From NCBI RefSeq assembly GCF_030811455.1, contig NZ_JAUSQU010000001.1, positions 8,246,001 to 8,310,000 on the forward strand: a DNA stretch of 64,000 nucleotides, given 5' to 3'. Below the pieces are notes generated by a model, which had not been told where the DNA came from, made no database searches, and was given only the letters and a program-made list of their open reading frames with translations. Positions 25,647 through 34,457 of this stretch are shown here, in pieces (within the stretch, counting starts at the first letter, position 1; every line of letters starts with the position of its first letter). Made by a program: the position numbers and the translations under genes. Source of the DNA: Streptosporangium lutulentum. GTDB taxonomy: Bacteria > Actinomycetota > Actinomycetes > Streptosporangiales > Streptosporangiaceae.

Positions 25647-26672
25647 CTAGCGGTAACGCGCCTCGCCGGTGCCGGGGACGATCTCGCCGAGCACCCAGGC
25701 CGGAAGGTTCCGCTCCCCGAGCAGGGCCAGGGCCGGCTCCACCGCGTCGGCGGGGACGATCGCGGCCATGCCCACCCCCAGGTTGAAGGTCCGGTCCATG
25801 TCGGCCTGGGCCACCTTGCCGTGCCCCGCGAGCACCTCGAAGACGGCGGGCGGGGTCCAGGACGAACGGTCCAGCCGCGCGTCCAGGGTCGCCGGGAGGG
25901 AGCGCGAGAGGTTGCCCTCCAGGCCGCCGCCGGTGATGTGGGCGTACGCGTGGACCTCGACGGCGCGGGCCAGCTCCAGGCAGTCCAGGGAGTAGATCCT
26001 GGTGGGTTCGAGCAGCTCCTCGCCGAGGGTCCGGCCCAGCTCGGGGAACTCGGCCTCCAGGGACAGCCCGGCGAGCTTGATGATGTGCCGGACCAGAGAG
26101 TAGCCGTTGGAGTGCACGCCGGAGGAGGCCAGGGCCAGGACCACGTCGCCCGCGCGGACCCGATCCTGTCCGAGCATCTTCTCGGCCTCCACCACGCCGG
26201 TGGCGGCGCCCGCGAGGTCGTATTCGTCCGGGCCCATGGCCCCGGGGTGCTCGGCCGTCTCGCCGCCGATGAGGGCGCAGCCCGCCATGCGGCAGCCCTC
26301 GGCGACGCCGCCCACGATGTCGGCGATCCGCTCGGGGACGACCTTGCCACAGGCGATGTAGTCGGTCATGAACAGCGGTTCGGCGCCGCAGACCACCAGG
26401 TCGTCCACGACCATGCCGACCAGGTCGATGCCGATCGTGTCGTGCTTGCCCAGCATCTGGGCCAGCATGACCTTGGTGCCGACGCCGTCGGTCGAGGTGG
26501 TGAGCAGCGGTCGTTTGTAGCTCAGCAGCGCCGAGGCGTCGAAGAGGCCGGCGAAGCCGCTGGCGTCGTCGACCACCTCGGGCCGGCGTGACCGCGCGAC
26601 CTTCGACTTCATCAGCTCGACGGCGCGCTCGCCCGCGTCGATGTCCACGCCGGCAGCGGCGTAGCTGGTCAT
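25647..26672 (-). CDS. purM: Phosphoribosylformylglycinamidine cyclo-ligase
   Basis: 341 residues. Converts FGAM and ATP to aminoimidazole ribotide in purine synthesis. Recognised by MTSYAAAGVDIDAGERAVEL at the start, LLTTSTDGVGTKVMLAQML, the metal/ATP region IGIDLVGMVVDDLVVCGAEP, and GCALIGGETAEHPG. Full length. It follows purF on the same strand with a 127-base gap that contains no gene, as in other actinomycetes. Confidence 0.96.
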   Translation of the reverse strand: MTSYAAAGVDIDAGERAVELMKSKVARSRRPEVVDDASGFAGLFDASALLSYKRPLLTTSTDGVGTKVMLAQMLGKHDTIGIDLVGMVVDDLVVCGAEPLFMTDYIACGKVVPERIADIVGGVAEGCRMAGCALIGGETAEHPGAMGPDEYDLAGAATGVVEAEKMLGQDRVRAGDVVLALASSGVHSNGYSLVRHIIKLAGLSLEAEFPELGRTLGEELLEPTRIYSLDCLELARAVEVHAYAHITGGGLEGNLSRSLPATLDARLDRSSWTPPAVFEVLAGHGKVAQADMDRTFNLGVGMAAIVPADAVEPALALLGERNLPAWVLGEIVPGTGEARYR

Positions 26673-26799
26673 GCGAACTCCTTCGTCGGTCGTACGACCT
26701 CGGTGCCGTGCCCGTCGGTCCGCTCGCTCACGCGGTCTTCCCGCGTGGCGGCCAAAAGGCCGGATTCGTGAACGTCGCGGTGCCTGTGGCCCCGTCCGC

Positions 26800-28245
26800 T
26801 CAACGCTTGGCCTCCAGGACGTACTTTCCCACGTTGTCCTGATCGATGGGGATGGGGTACACGCCGTCGAAGCAGGCGCGGCAGAGCCGCTCGGCGGGGA
26901 TCGTGGTGGCCTCGGTCAGGCCCTCCAGCGAGATGTATCCGAGCGAGTCGGCGCCGAGAGAGGCACGGATCTCCTCCACGGAGAGTGAACCGGCGATCAG
27001 TTCGGCCCTGGTGGCGAAGTCGATGCCGTAGAAGCACGGCCAGGAGACCGGGGGAGAGGAGATCCGGACGTGGACCTCCTTGGCGCCCGCCTCGCGCAGC
27101 ATCTTGACGATCGCCCGCTGGGTGTTGCCGCGCACGATCGAGTCGTCCACGACGACCAGGCGCTTGCCCGCCACCACTTCCTTCAGCGGGTTGAGCTTGA
27201 GCCGGATGCCGAGCTGGCGGATCGTCTGGGACGGCTGGATGAAGGTCCGGCCGACGTAGGAGTTCTTGACCAGCCCCTGGCCGTACGGGATCCCGCTCTC
27301 CTCGGCGTAACCGACGGCGGCGGGGGTGCCCGACTCGGGCGTGGGGATGACCAGGTCCGCCTCGACCGGGTGCTCGCGGGCCAGCACGCGGCCGACCTCG
27401 ACGCGGGTGGTCTGGACGCCGCGCCCGGCGATCGTCGTGTCGGGACGGGCCAGGTAGACGTACTCGAACAGGCATCCCTTGGGCTCGGCCAGTGCGAACC
27501 TGCGGGAGCGCACGCCGCGCTCGTCGATGGTGATCAACTCGCCGGGCTCGATCTCGCGGACGAACGTGGCACCCACGATGTCCAGCGCCGCGGTCTCGGA
27601 GGCGACCACCCAGCCGCGCTCCAGCCGGCCCAGGACCAGGGGGCGGACGCCCTGGGGGTCGCGAGCCGCGTAGAGGGTCTTCTCGTTCATGAAGACGAGC
27701 GAGTAGGCGCCCCTGACCTGCGGAAGAAGCTCGGCGGCGGCGTCGTCGATGGACTGGCTGCGGTCCTGGGCGAGCAGCGAGGTCAGCACCTCGGTGTCCG
27801 TGGTCGCCCTGATCGACCCGGGAGCCAGGCGCCGGGCCAGCTCCGGGGTGTTGATCAGATTGCCGTTGTGGGCGAGCGCGAGCCCGCCGTCCTCGGTCGA
27901 GCTCAGCGTGGGCTGGGCGTTCTCCCAGACGCTCGACCCGGTGGTCGAGTATCGGCAGTGGCCGATGGCCAGGTGACCGCGGAGGGTGCCGAGCACAGAC
28001 TCGTCGAAGACCTGGGCCACCAGGCCCATGTCCTTGTAGACGAGGATACGACTGCCCTCGCTGACCGCTATGCCCGCGGATTCCTGCCCGCGATGCTGCA
28101 GCGCGTACAGCCCGTAGTAGGTGAGTTTGGAGACTTCCTCCCCAGGGGCCCAAACGCCGAAGACGCCACATGCGTCCTTCGGGGGTTGGTCGTGGGGATC
28201 AAGGTCATGGCTCAGATCGCCGTCGCCTTTCAGCACATGCTTCAT
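26800..28245 (-). CDS. purF: Amidophosphoribosyltransferase
   Basis: 481 residues. First committed step of purine synthesis: PRPP plus glutamine to phosphoribosylamine. A 25-residue propeptide precedes the nucleophile Cys26 (KDACGVFGVWAPGEE), which becomes the N-terminus after cleavage. The PRPP loop is VVVDDSIVRGNTQRAIV. Cys residues in GCLFEYVY, WPCFYGID and LCRACFDG fit the four [4Fe-4S] ligands of the Bacillus-type enzyme. Divergent from the DUF4190 gene; upstream of purM. Confidence 0.96.
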   Translation of the reverse strand: MKHVLKGDGDLSHDLDPHDQPPKDACGVFGVWAPGEEVSKLTYYGLYALQHRGQESAGIAVSEGSRILVYKDMGLVAQVFDESVLGTLRGHLAIGHCRYSTTGSSVWENAQPTLSSTEDGGLALAHNGNLINTPELARRLAPGSIRATTDTEVLTSLLAQDRSQSIDDAAAELLPQVRGAYSLVFMNEKTLYAARDPQGVRPLVLGRLERGWVVASETAALDIVGATFVREIEPGELITIDERGVRSRRFALAEPKGCLFEYVYLARPDTTIAGRGVQTTRVEVGRVLAREHPVEADLVIPTPESGTPAAVGYAEESGIPYGQGLVKNSYVGRTFIQPSQTIRQLGIRLKLNPLKEVVAGKRLVVVDDSIVRGNTQRAIVKMLREAGAKEVHVRISSPPVSWPCFYGIDFATRAELIAGSLSVEEIRASLGADSLGYISLEGLTEATTIPAERLCRACFDGVYPIPIDQDNVGKYVLEAKR

Positions 28246-28405
28246 TCTAGGTCGGACTCTTCCCTGCTCGCGCCCCGGGTCCGCTCTGGGGTATGGCGCG
28301 TCGTTACCGAATGGTCGTCAGCGTTTTGCCGTGTCGGGCTGTTTCGTCGGCGGTGGACAGGGGAGTGTGAGGTATCCGGCATGACTACGCGTCGGGAGAA
28401 CAGAC

Positions 28406-30010
28406 GTGACGACACCCATGGACCCGAGTCAGCCCGATCCCCGGCGGGCTCGGCGACCCGAGCACGAAGGGTCCGGCTCGGAGGCGCCGCCGGGCACCTC
28501 CGAAGAGTCCGAAGAGGAGGAGACGGGCGAGTCGGCGACTCCCGACCCCGCCCGGCCCGCCCCGCCCGGCCACGACGAACCACCCTCACGGGCCACGCCC
28601 TCCCCGGGCGAGCCGCCCGTGGAGCCGTCCGACGAGCCCCGCACCTGGTCGCAGGAGCCCTGGACCCCGGCCGGACCTTTGCCGGGGGAGCCTTCCGGGC
28701 AGCCCGGAGGATGGGAACCCGTCGAGCCTCTTGAGCCTCTCGACCCCAGCGCGGCCCCGAGGCGGCAGGGGTCTCCGGTGCCCGAGGATCCTTCGCTGCC
28801 GCGGCATCCGGACGTGCCCGCCGCGCCTGAGGTCCCCCTGCCGGACCAGGCCGACCCGGACGCCACCGGACAGTACGGACTGCGAGATTCCTCGCCGGCC
28901 GACCAGGCCGGCCAGTCCGCTCAGGCCGACCAGCCGCCCTATCCCGTGCCGGGCGCCACACCGGCGTATCCCGGCTGGGAGCGCGATCCGCAGACGCCCG
29001 CCGCGGAGGGATCGAACGGGCCGGAGGCGCCGCCGGCCGGTTCCCAGCCCTCGCGTTATGACCCGCCGACGGCCTCCGAGGACTTCTCGCGGGAGTCGTC
29101 GCGGTCCGGCGAGCCCGCCGGAGGCTTCCGGGCGGAGCCGCCGCCGACGCGGGACGGCCCGTACGGCACGTCCACGACGGGTTCACAGGGAACGCCTTCC
29201 GGGGAGGGCCCTTCCGGCGCCGCTTCCCACGGCGGCAGCCCCTACGGAGGGGGCGCTCACGCCGAGGGCGTTCACGGCGGCTACCCGGGAAGCGAGCCCT
29301 ACGGCGGTGCTTCCCGCGGTGAGGGCGCGCGGCCCGGGGAACCTCGGGGGGAGGCATCCTACGGCGCCGCCTCCCAGGGTGAGGAGCCTCGGTGGGAGGC
29401 CCCTTACGGCACCGCCTCTCAGGGTGGGGAACCTCGGGGGGAGACGTCCTACGGCGCCGCCTCTCACGGTGAGGAGCCTCGGTGGGAGGCGCCCTACGGC
29501 GCCGCCTCCCAGGGTGAGGGCGCTCGGCCGGGAGGGCCGTACGGAGGTCCCTCCCAGCCGGCGCCCATGGGGGACCCGGCCTACCCCTCCTACCCGCCCC
29601 AGGGAGGCTCGCCGTATCAGATGCCGTCCTCGCCCGGGGGGCCCATGTATCCGGGCGGCATGCCGTACCCGGCGGGACCGGGTGGCCCGCCCATGCGAGG
29701 GCAGGGCGGAGGACTCGGCACGGCCTCGCTCGTGCTCGGAATCGTCAGCGTTCTGCTGCTCGTCGCCTGCGGCATCGGCCTTCTGACGGCGGTCGTCGGC
29801 CTGATCCTCGGCATCGTCGCGGTCGTCAAGCACTCCAACCGCGGCCGTGCCTGGGCGGGCATCATCCTGAGCGTCCTCACGATGATCATTGCCGCGGTGT
29901 TCGTGGGCTGGCTCTACAACAAGGTGGGCGACTGCGTGAACCTGCCCACGGAGCTCCAGCAACGCTGCATCGAGGACAGGTTCGGCGTCCAGATCACTAC
30001 CCCGTCGTAA
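28406..30010 (+). CDS. Pro/Gly-rich protein with C-terminal DUF4190-like membrane domain and tandem repeats
   Basis: 534 residues from GTG 28406 (GGGAG nine bases upstream). Residues 1-430 are disordered, rich in Pro, Glu, Gly and Ser. Within them lie five units of 15 residues (about 311-385), alternating GEPRGEASYGAASQG- and EEPRWEAPYGTASQG-type. Residues 438-506 form the membrane part: GGLGTASLVLGIVSVLLLVA, a second hydrophobic stretch and GRAWAGIILSVLTMIIAAVF, as in DUF4190 proteins. A short tail with two Cys (GDC, QRC) follows the last helix. Probably an envelope protein with a long cytoplasmic arm; function unknown. Confidence 0.85.
   Translation: MTTPMDPSQPDPRRARRPEHEGSGSEAPPGTSEESEEEETGESATPDPARPAPPGHDEPPSRATPSPGEPPVEPSDEPRTWSQEPWTPAGPLPGEPSGQPGGWEPVEPLEPLDPSAAPRRQGSPVPEDPSLPRHPDVPAAPEVPLPDQADPDATGQYGLRDSSPADQAGQSAQADQPPYPVPGATPAYPGWERDPQTPAAEGSNGPEAPPAGSQPSRYDPPTASEDFSRESSRSGEPAGGFRAEPPPTRDGPYGTSTTGSQGTPSGEGPSGAASHGGSPYGGGAHAEGVHGGYPGSEPYGGASRGEGARPGEPRGEASYGAASQGEEPRWEAPYGTASQGGEPRGETSYGAASHGEEPRWEAPYGAASQGEGARPGGPYGGPSQPAPMGDPAYPSYPPQGGSPYQMPSSPGGPMYPGGMPYPAGPGGPPMRGQGGGLGTASLVLGIVSVLLLVACGIGLLTAVVGLILGIVAVVKHSNRGRAWAGIILSVLTMIIAAVFVGWLYNKVGDCVNLPTELQQRCIEDRFGVQITTPS
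29336..29560 (+). repeat. 45-bp tandem repeat inside the DUF4190-type gene
   Basis: Five in-frame 45-base units encoding 15-residue repeats centred on SYGAAS or PYGTAS and EPRWE or EPRGE. Alternate units are more alike (90-base higher-order period). Likely length-variable between strains. Confidence 0.8.
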
Positions 30011-30184
30011 CCGGTGAGGTGGGCGTCCGGGGCCTTCGGGTCCCGGGCGCCCCGCCCGGGGAGGCGATCACCCGTACCGGCGGGCGGTCGCCGCGCTGGC
30101 GGGCGGCCCCGGCGCGGGTGGAGACGGTTGAACGCCGGCGGACGGCCACGGCGGGGGCAGGCGGTCACCGCGATCGGCGGGCGC

Positions 30185-30643
30185 CTACCGCACCGGCAGG
30201 TGTTCCGACAGGTCGGCCCGTGACCCGCTCGCCGTGACCTTCCCGGCCGCCGTCGCCTCGGCCCAGGTCAGCCGTCCGGTGGCCAGCTCCAGCCAGGTGA
30301 GGGCGTCGGTCTCCACCACGTTCGGCGGGGTGCCCCGGGTGTGCCGGGGGCCCTCCACGCACTGCACCGCCGCGTAGGGCGGAACCCGTACCTCGACGGT
30401 CCGCCCGGGAGCCGCCGTCGCCAGCCGGTCCAGCAGATGCCGTACGGCGAAGCGTGCGATCTCCCGTTCCGGGCGCACCTGCCGTTCGTATGCCCGCAGC
30501 ACCACGCTCACGCAGGCGTCCAGCAGGGCCGCGAGTCCTCCGGGCCCGTCGTAGGAGGGCTCGTCGAGAGCGATCAGCTGGGCGTCCAGGGCGGCGCGGA
30601 CCTTGGCGGTGTCAGGCTTGTAAGGCGGCACGCCCTCCATCAT
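30185..30643 (-). CDS. Sterol-carrier-like (SCP2-type) family protein
   Basis: 152 residues. The C-terminal half VEVRVPPYAAVQCVEGPRHT, then RGTPPNVVETDALTWLELAT and a final KVTASGSRADLSEHLP match the actinobacterial 'sterol carrier family protein' that lies beside purF in Streptomyces. The domain is an SCP2-like hydrophobic-ligand fold. The N-terminal helices (AALDAQLIALDEPS) are specific to this subfamily. Ligand unknown. Divergent from the phoX gene. Confidence 0.82.
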   Translation of the reverse strand: MMEGVPPYKPDTAKVRAALDAQLIALDEPSYDGPGGLAALLDACVSVVLRAYERQVRPEREIARFAVRHLLDRLATAAPGRTVEVRVPPYAAVQCVEGPRHTRGTPPNVVETDALTWLELATGRLTWAEATAAGKVTASGSRADLSEHLPVR

Positions 30644-30677
30644 GCCCGCCCGTCGGACCAGCGAATTCAGGCGAATG

Positions 30678-30710
30678 GTTCATTGTCCGGACAAGTGTCG
30701 TTCATCGTAG
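30678..30710 (+). promoter_or_regulatory. PHO-box-like direct repeats upstream of phoX-type gene
   Basis: GTTCATTGTCC (30678) and GTTCATCGTAG (30700) are exactly 22 bases apart, two 11-base units with a degenerate unit between. This is the layout of actinomycete PhoP boxes (GTTCACC-type heptamers every 11 bases). A perfect TTGTCCGGACAA palindrome (30683-30694) overlaps. The site lies 60 bases before the start codon. Confidence 0.6.
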
Positions 30711-30769
30711 ATTAGGCCGGTGCCCATAGGGTCCGGCGCGAAAGGATCACACACCCCCTGGAGGATCCT

Positions 30770-32863
30770 GTGGCCAACCCGTCACCGCGTCGACTGCTCC
30801 CTTTGCTCGGAAGTTCACACAAGGGCGGACGCAGCTCGCTCACCTGCCGGTTCCGCTGCGGTAACCAATGCGCCCACGAGGTGCCGAACACCAGCGACAA
30901 CGCCTACTTCGGCGATGTGGTCGCCGACGTGATGTCCCGCCGTGGCGTGTTGCGCGCCGGAGCCCTGGGCGCGCTCGTGGCCGGGGTGGGGGCCACGACG
31001 GCCCTTCCGGCCGCGGCCGACCCCGATGCCGGGGCGAGGAACTCCGGATTCGGCGGTGGCCACGGTCACGGTCACGGCAAGGACGGCGACCTCCGGTTCG
31101 CCGCCGTTCCTCCGAACACCGACGACAGACTGACGGTTCCCTCGGGTTACGCGTCGGCGGTCGTGGTGCGCTGGGGTGACCCGGTCCTGCCCGGAGCCCC
31201 GGCGTTCGACTTCGAGCGCCAGACCGCCGCGGCCCAGGCCGCGCAGTTCGGCTACAACTGCGACTACGTGACGTTCTTCCCGATGGGTGAGCAGCGCGGC
31301 CTGCTCTGGGTGAACCACGAGTACACCGACGAGAATCTGATGTTCCGCGGCTACACCGACGGCAGCGCGGCGACCCCGGAGCAGATCAAGATCGCGATGG
31401 CCGCGCACGGCGGCTCGGTGGTCGAGGTCGAGCGGGCCGGCAGGTCCGGCCAGTGGAAGCTGATCACGCAGGGCCGGCGCCGCTACAACCGGCGCGTCAC
31501 CGTGCACACCCCGATGAGGTTCACCGGCCCGGCGGCGGGCAGCGACCTGCTGAAGACCGCCGCCGACCCGGCGGGCGTCAAGCCGATCGGCATGCTGAAC
31601 AACTGCGCCGGCGGTACCACCCCGTGGGGCACCGTGCTGAGCGGCGAGGAGAACTTCAACCAGTACTTCGTCAACGGCAACGGCGTGCCCGAGGCCCAGA
31701 AGCCCTTCCTGACCAGGTACGGCGTGAGCGCCACGACCGGGATCCCCAGCGGCAACCGCCGGTTCGACCGGGTCGAGGAGCGTTTCGACCTGGCCAAGCA
31801 CCCCAACGAGATCAACCGGACCGGCTGGATCGTGGAGATCGACCCGTTCGATCCCGACTCCACCCCGATCAAGCGCACCGCGCTCGGCCGGTTGGCCCAC
31901 GAGGGCGCCACCACCTCCCTGGCCGAGGACGGCCGGGTCGTGGCCTACATGGGCGACGACTCCCGGTTCGAGTACGTCTACAAGTTCGTCTCGAAGAATC
32001 GCTACATCCGCGGCTTCGACCGGCACAACCGGTCGCTGCTGGACGAGGGCACCCTGTACGTGGCCCGGTTCACGGGGGACAGCCCCGCGGCGGAGATCGA
32101 CGGCAGCGGGAAGCTCCCCTCGGACAGGTCGTTCGACGGTTCCGGCACATGGATCCCCCTGGTCAGCGGCAACGTCTCGCACGTGCCGGGGATGACCGCC
32201 CAGGAAGTCCTCGTCTACACCCGTACGGCGGCCGACAAGGTCGGCGCGACCAAGATGGACCGGCCCGAGGACGTGGAGCGCAACCCCGTCACCGGCGGCG
32301 TCTACGTGGCGCTGACCAACAACACCAACCGGACCCCGGCCCAGGCGGACGAGGCCAACCCGCGCGCGGCCAACAAGCACGGCCACATCCTGGAGATCGT
32401 CGAGCGTCGCAACGACGCCGGCGCCACGACCTTCGCCTGGTCCCTGCCGCTGGTGTGCGGTGACCCGAGCGACCCCTCGACCTACTTCAGCGGATTCGAC
32501 AAGGCCAAGGTCTCGCCGATCTCCTGCCCGGACAACGTCGCCTTCGACGCCGACGGCAACCTCTGGATCTCCACCGACGGCAACCAGCTCGGCGCCCACG
32601 ACGGGCTGTTCGTCATGCCGGTCCGCGGCTCCGAGAAGGGGTACCTGCGCCAGTTCCTGAGCGTTCCGGTCGCCGCCGAGACCTGCGGCCCGCTGATCAC
32701 CGACGATCAGCGCAGCGTCTTCGTGGCCGTCCAGCACCCGGGCGAGTCCACCGGCGCCACGCCCGAGGCCCCCACCAGCCACTGGCCCGACGGCGGCACC
32801 AGCCAGCCCCGCCCGTCCGTCGCGGTCGTCTGGCACAAGCAGGGCAAGAAGATCGGCTCCTGA
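30770..32863 (+). CDS. PhoX-family alkaline phosphatase (DUF839), Tat-exported
   Basis: 697 residues from GTG 30770, with GGAGGAT upstream. An N-terminal extension with Cys26, Cys30 and Cys34 (TCRFRCGNQC) leads to a twin-arginine motif SRRGVLRAG (57-58) and a hydrophobic stretch ending in ALPAAA, so export should be via Tat with cofactor bound. The DUF839 body contains LLWVNHEYTDENLM, NNCAGGTTPWGTVLSGEENF and AYMGDDSRFEYVYKFVS, typical of calcium/iron-dependent PhoX enzymes. It releases phosphate from organic esters outside the cell. The PHO-box-like repeats upstream agree with control by phosphate starvation. Confidence 0.93.
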   Translation: MANPSPRRLLPLLGSSHKGGRSSLTCRFRCGNQCAHEVPNTSDNAYFGDVVADVMSRRGVLRAGALGALVAGVGATTALPAAADPDAGARNSGFGGGHGHGHGKDGDLRFAAVPPNTDDRLTVPSGYASAVVVRWGDPVLPGAPAFDFERQTAAAQAAQFGYNCDYVTFFPMGEQRGLLWVNHEYTDENLMFRGYTDGSAATPEQIKIAMAAHGGSVVEVERAGRSGQWKLITQGRRRYNRRVTVHTPMRFTGPAAGSDLLKTAADPAGVKPIGMLNNCAGGTTPWGTVLSGEENFNQYFVNGNGVPEAQKPFLTRYGVSATTGIPSGNRRFDRVEERFDLAKHPNEINRTGWIVEIDPFDPDSTPIKRTALGRLAHEGATTSLAEDGRVVAYMGDDSRFEYVYKFVSKNRYIRGFDRHNRSLLDEGTLYVARFTGDSPAAEIDGSGKLPSDRSFDGSGTWIPLVSGNVSHVPGMTAQEVLVYTRTAADKVGATKMDRPEDVERNPVTGGVYVALTNNTNRTPAQADEANPRAANKHGHILEIVERRNDAGATTFAWSLPLVCGDPSDPSTYFSGFDKAKVSPISCPDNVAFDADGNLWISTDGNQLGAHDGLFVMPVRGSEKGYLRQFLSVPVAAETCGPLITDDQRSVFVAVQHPGESTGATPEAPTSHWPDGGTSQPRPSVAVVWHKQGKKIGS

Positions 32864-32870
32864 TCCCGCC

Positions 32871-32909
32871 GACGGCTCGCGCTTCCTGTCACAGGAGGCG
32901 CGAGCCGTC
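32871..32909. terminator. Long hairpin between phoX-type gene and MFS gene
   Basis: GACGGCTCGCGC pairs with GCGCGAGCCGTC; a T.G wobble then TCCTG/CAGGA extend the stem to 18 pairs around a TCA loop. It serves convergent genes. Confidence 0.85.
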
Positions 32910-32941
32910 CCGCGGGTTCTCCCGCACCGGTACGGCGGGGC

Positions 32942-34375
32942 CTACGCCACCGTCACGGCGGGGCGCTCGGCGGTCGTCTCCGGGTCCGCCGGGCGCGGGG
33001 TTCGCAGGGCGAACAGGCTGACCGGCACGCCCACCAGCACGATGGCCGCCGCGATGACCAGTGTGGACTGGTAGGCCTCCAGGAAGGCCGTCAGCGGCTT
33101 GGCGCCGTCCGCGACGAGCGAGGTCTGCCGGGCGTTGAGAATCGCCCCGAGGATCGTGATCCCGAGCAGGCCGAAGATCTCGCGCGAGACGTTCAGCACG
33201 CCCGAGGCGACCCCGGTCCGGCCCGCGGGGAGCGTGCCCAGGATGGCCGTGGTGAGCGGCACCAGCAGCCCGCCGCCCAGTCCGTAGACCAGGAACCACG
33301 GCAGCAGGTCACCGAGCGACCCGCCCTCCCCGATGAACGAGATCCCGAACACCGCCACGGCCATCAGCAGCAGCCCGGCCGCCACGGTCGGCGCGGTTCC
33401 GGCGATCCGGCTGATCCTGGGAGCGAAGACGGCGGTCACGGCCATCACCAGCGCCATCGGCACGAAGGCGACTCCGGCCTCCAGAGGGGAGAAACCCAGC
33501 GCGTTCTGCAGGTACAGCGCGGTGAAGAAGTAGATTCCGAACACCCCGAAGGACCACAGCCCCATCGACAGGGTGCCCCCGCTGAACACCCGGGACCGGA
33601 ACAGCGACAGGTCGATCATCGGCTCCCGGCTCCTGATCTCGGTCACCACGAACGCCAGCGCCGATGCCGCCGCGATCCCGAACGCGCCCAGAATCTCCGG
33701 CGAGGTCCATCCCGCCCCCGAGCCCTCGATCAGCCCGTAGGTCAGCGCGAACAGCGTCAGGCTCGATGTCACCAGGCCGGGAACGTCCAGGTTGCGCCGT
33801 ACCCGATCCTGCGTGGGCACCCTGATCGCCCACAGCCCGAGCCCGAAGGTCACGATCCCGATCGGCACGTTGATCAGGTAGATCCAGCCCCAGTGCCAGC
33901 GCTCGCTGATCAATCCGCCGGTCAGCGGCCCGAGGGCGAGGGCGAGCGCGCCCACCGCGCTCCACAGGCCGACCGCCGTCGCGCGCTCCCTCGCGTCGGG
34001 GAAGGTCGAGGTGAGCAACGCGAGCGCGGTGGGTGTCAGGAACGCGGCCCCCACGCCCTGCACCGCCCGGGCGGCGATCAGCATGGTGCCGTCCGTGGCC
34101 ATCCCGGCGGCGAACGACGCTACGGTGAACACGACAAGGCCGATCATGAAGACCCGCCGCCGCCCGAAGACGTCGGCCAGGCGCCCACCGGCCAGCATCA
34201 GCCCGGCGAAGACCAGGATGTAGCCGCTCACGATCCATTCGAGCCCCGAGATGCTCAGCCCGAGGTCTCGCTGGATGGTCGGCAGCGCCACGTTGACCAC
34301 GTTGTTGTCGAGATAAGTCATGAAGGTGGCCAGCGCTACCGCGCCCAGCGCCCACCACCTGCGGTTGTCCGTCAC
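32942..34375 (-). CDS. MFS drug exporter, DHA2 (14-TMS) family
   Basis: 477 residues from GTG 34375 (AGGAG five bases upstream); longer in-frame extensions cross the operator and tetR-type gene and are rejected. Motif D1-like NNVVNVALPTIQRDLGLS follows TM1. Motif A is LADVFGRRRVFMIGL and motif C is VGALALALGPLTGGLISERW. Fourteen helices by eye. Proton-driven efflux of drugs or toxic metabolites. Divergent from the TetR gene with shared palindromic operator, the usual layout of an inducible pump. Confidence 0.92.
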   Translation of the reverse strand: MTDNRRWWALGAVALATFMTYLDNNVVNVALPTIQRDLGLSISGLEWIVSGYILVFAGLMLAGGRLADVFGRRRVFMIGLVVFTVASFAAGMATDGTMLIAARAVQGVGAAFLTPTALALLTSTFPDARERATAVGLWSAVGALALALGPLTGGLISERWHWGWIYLINVPIGIVTFGLGLWAIRVPTQDRVRRNLDVPGLVTSSLTLFALTYGLIEGSGAGWTSPEILGAFGIAAASALAFVVTEIRSREPMIDLSLFRSRVFSGGTLSMGLWSFGVFGIYFFTALYLQNALGFSPLEAGVAFVPMALVMAVTAVFAPRISRIAGTAPTVAAGLLLMAVAVFGISFIGEGGSLGDLLPWFLVYGLGGGLLVPLTTAILGTLPAGRTGVASGVLNVSREIFGLLGITILGAILNARQTSLVADGAKPLTAFLEAYQSTLVIAAAIVLVGVPVSLFALRTPRPADPETTAERPAVTVA

Positions 34376-34393
34376 TCCCACTCCTCTACGGCG

Positions 34394-34442
34394 TACTTGT
34401 ACGACGTACATGTACATCGCATAGTGGAACCCGTACGACGTA
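34394..34442. promoter_or_regulatory. TetR operator candidates between MFS and tetR-type genes
   Basis: A 21-base imperfect palindrome at 34394-34414 (TACTTGTAC, GAC, GTACATGTA; one mismatch) and a second site at 34433-34442 sharing the core GTACGACGTA. They lie between divergent starts at 34375 and 34458, so one repressor could control both. Confidence 0.75.
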
Positions 34443-34457
34443 TAGTTGTCAAATGTG

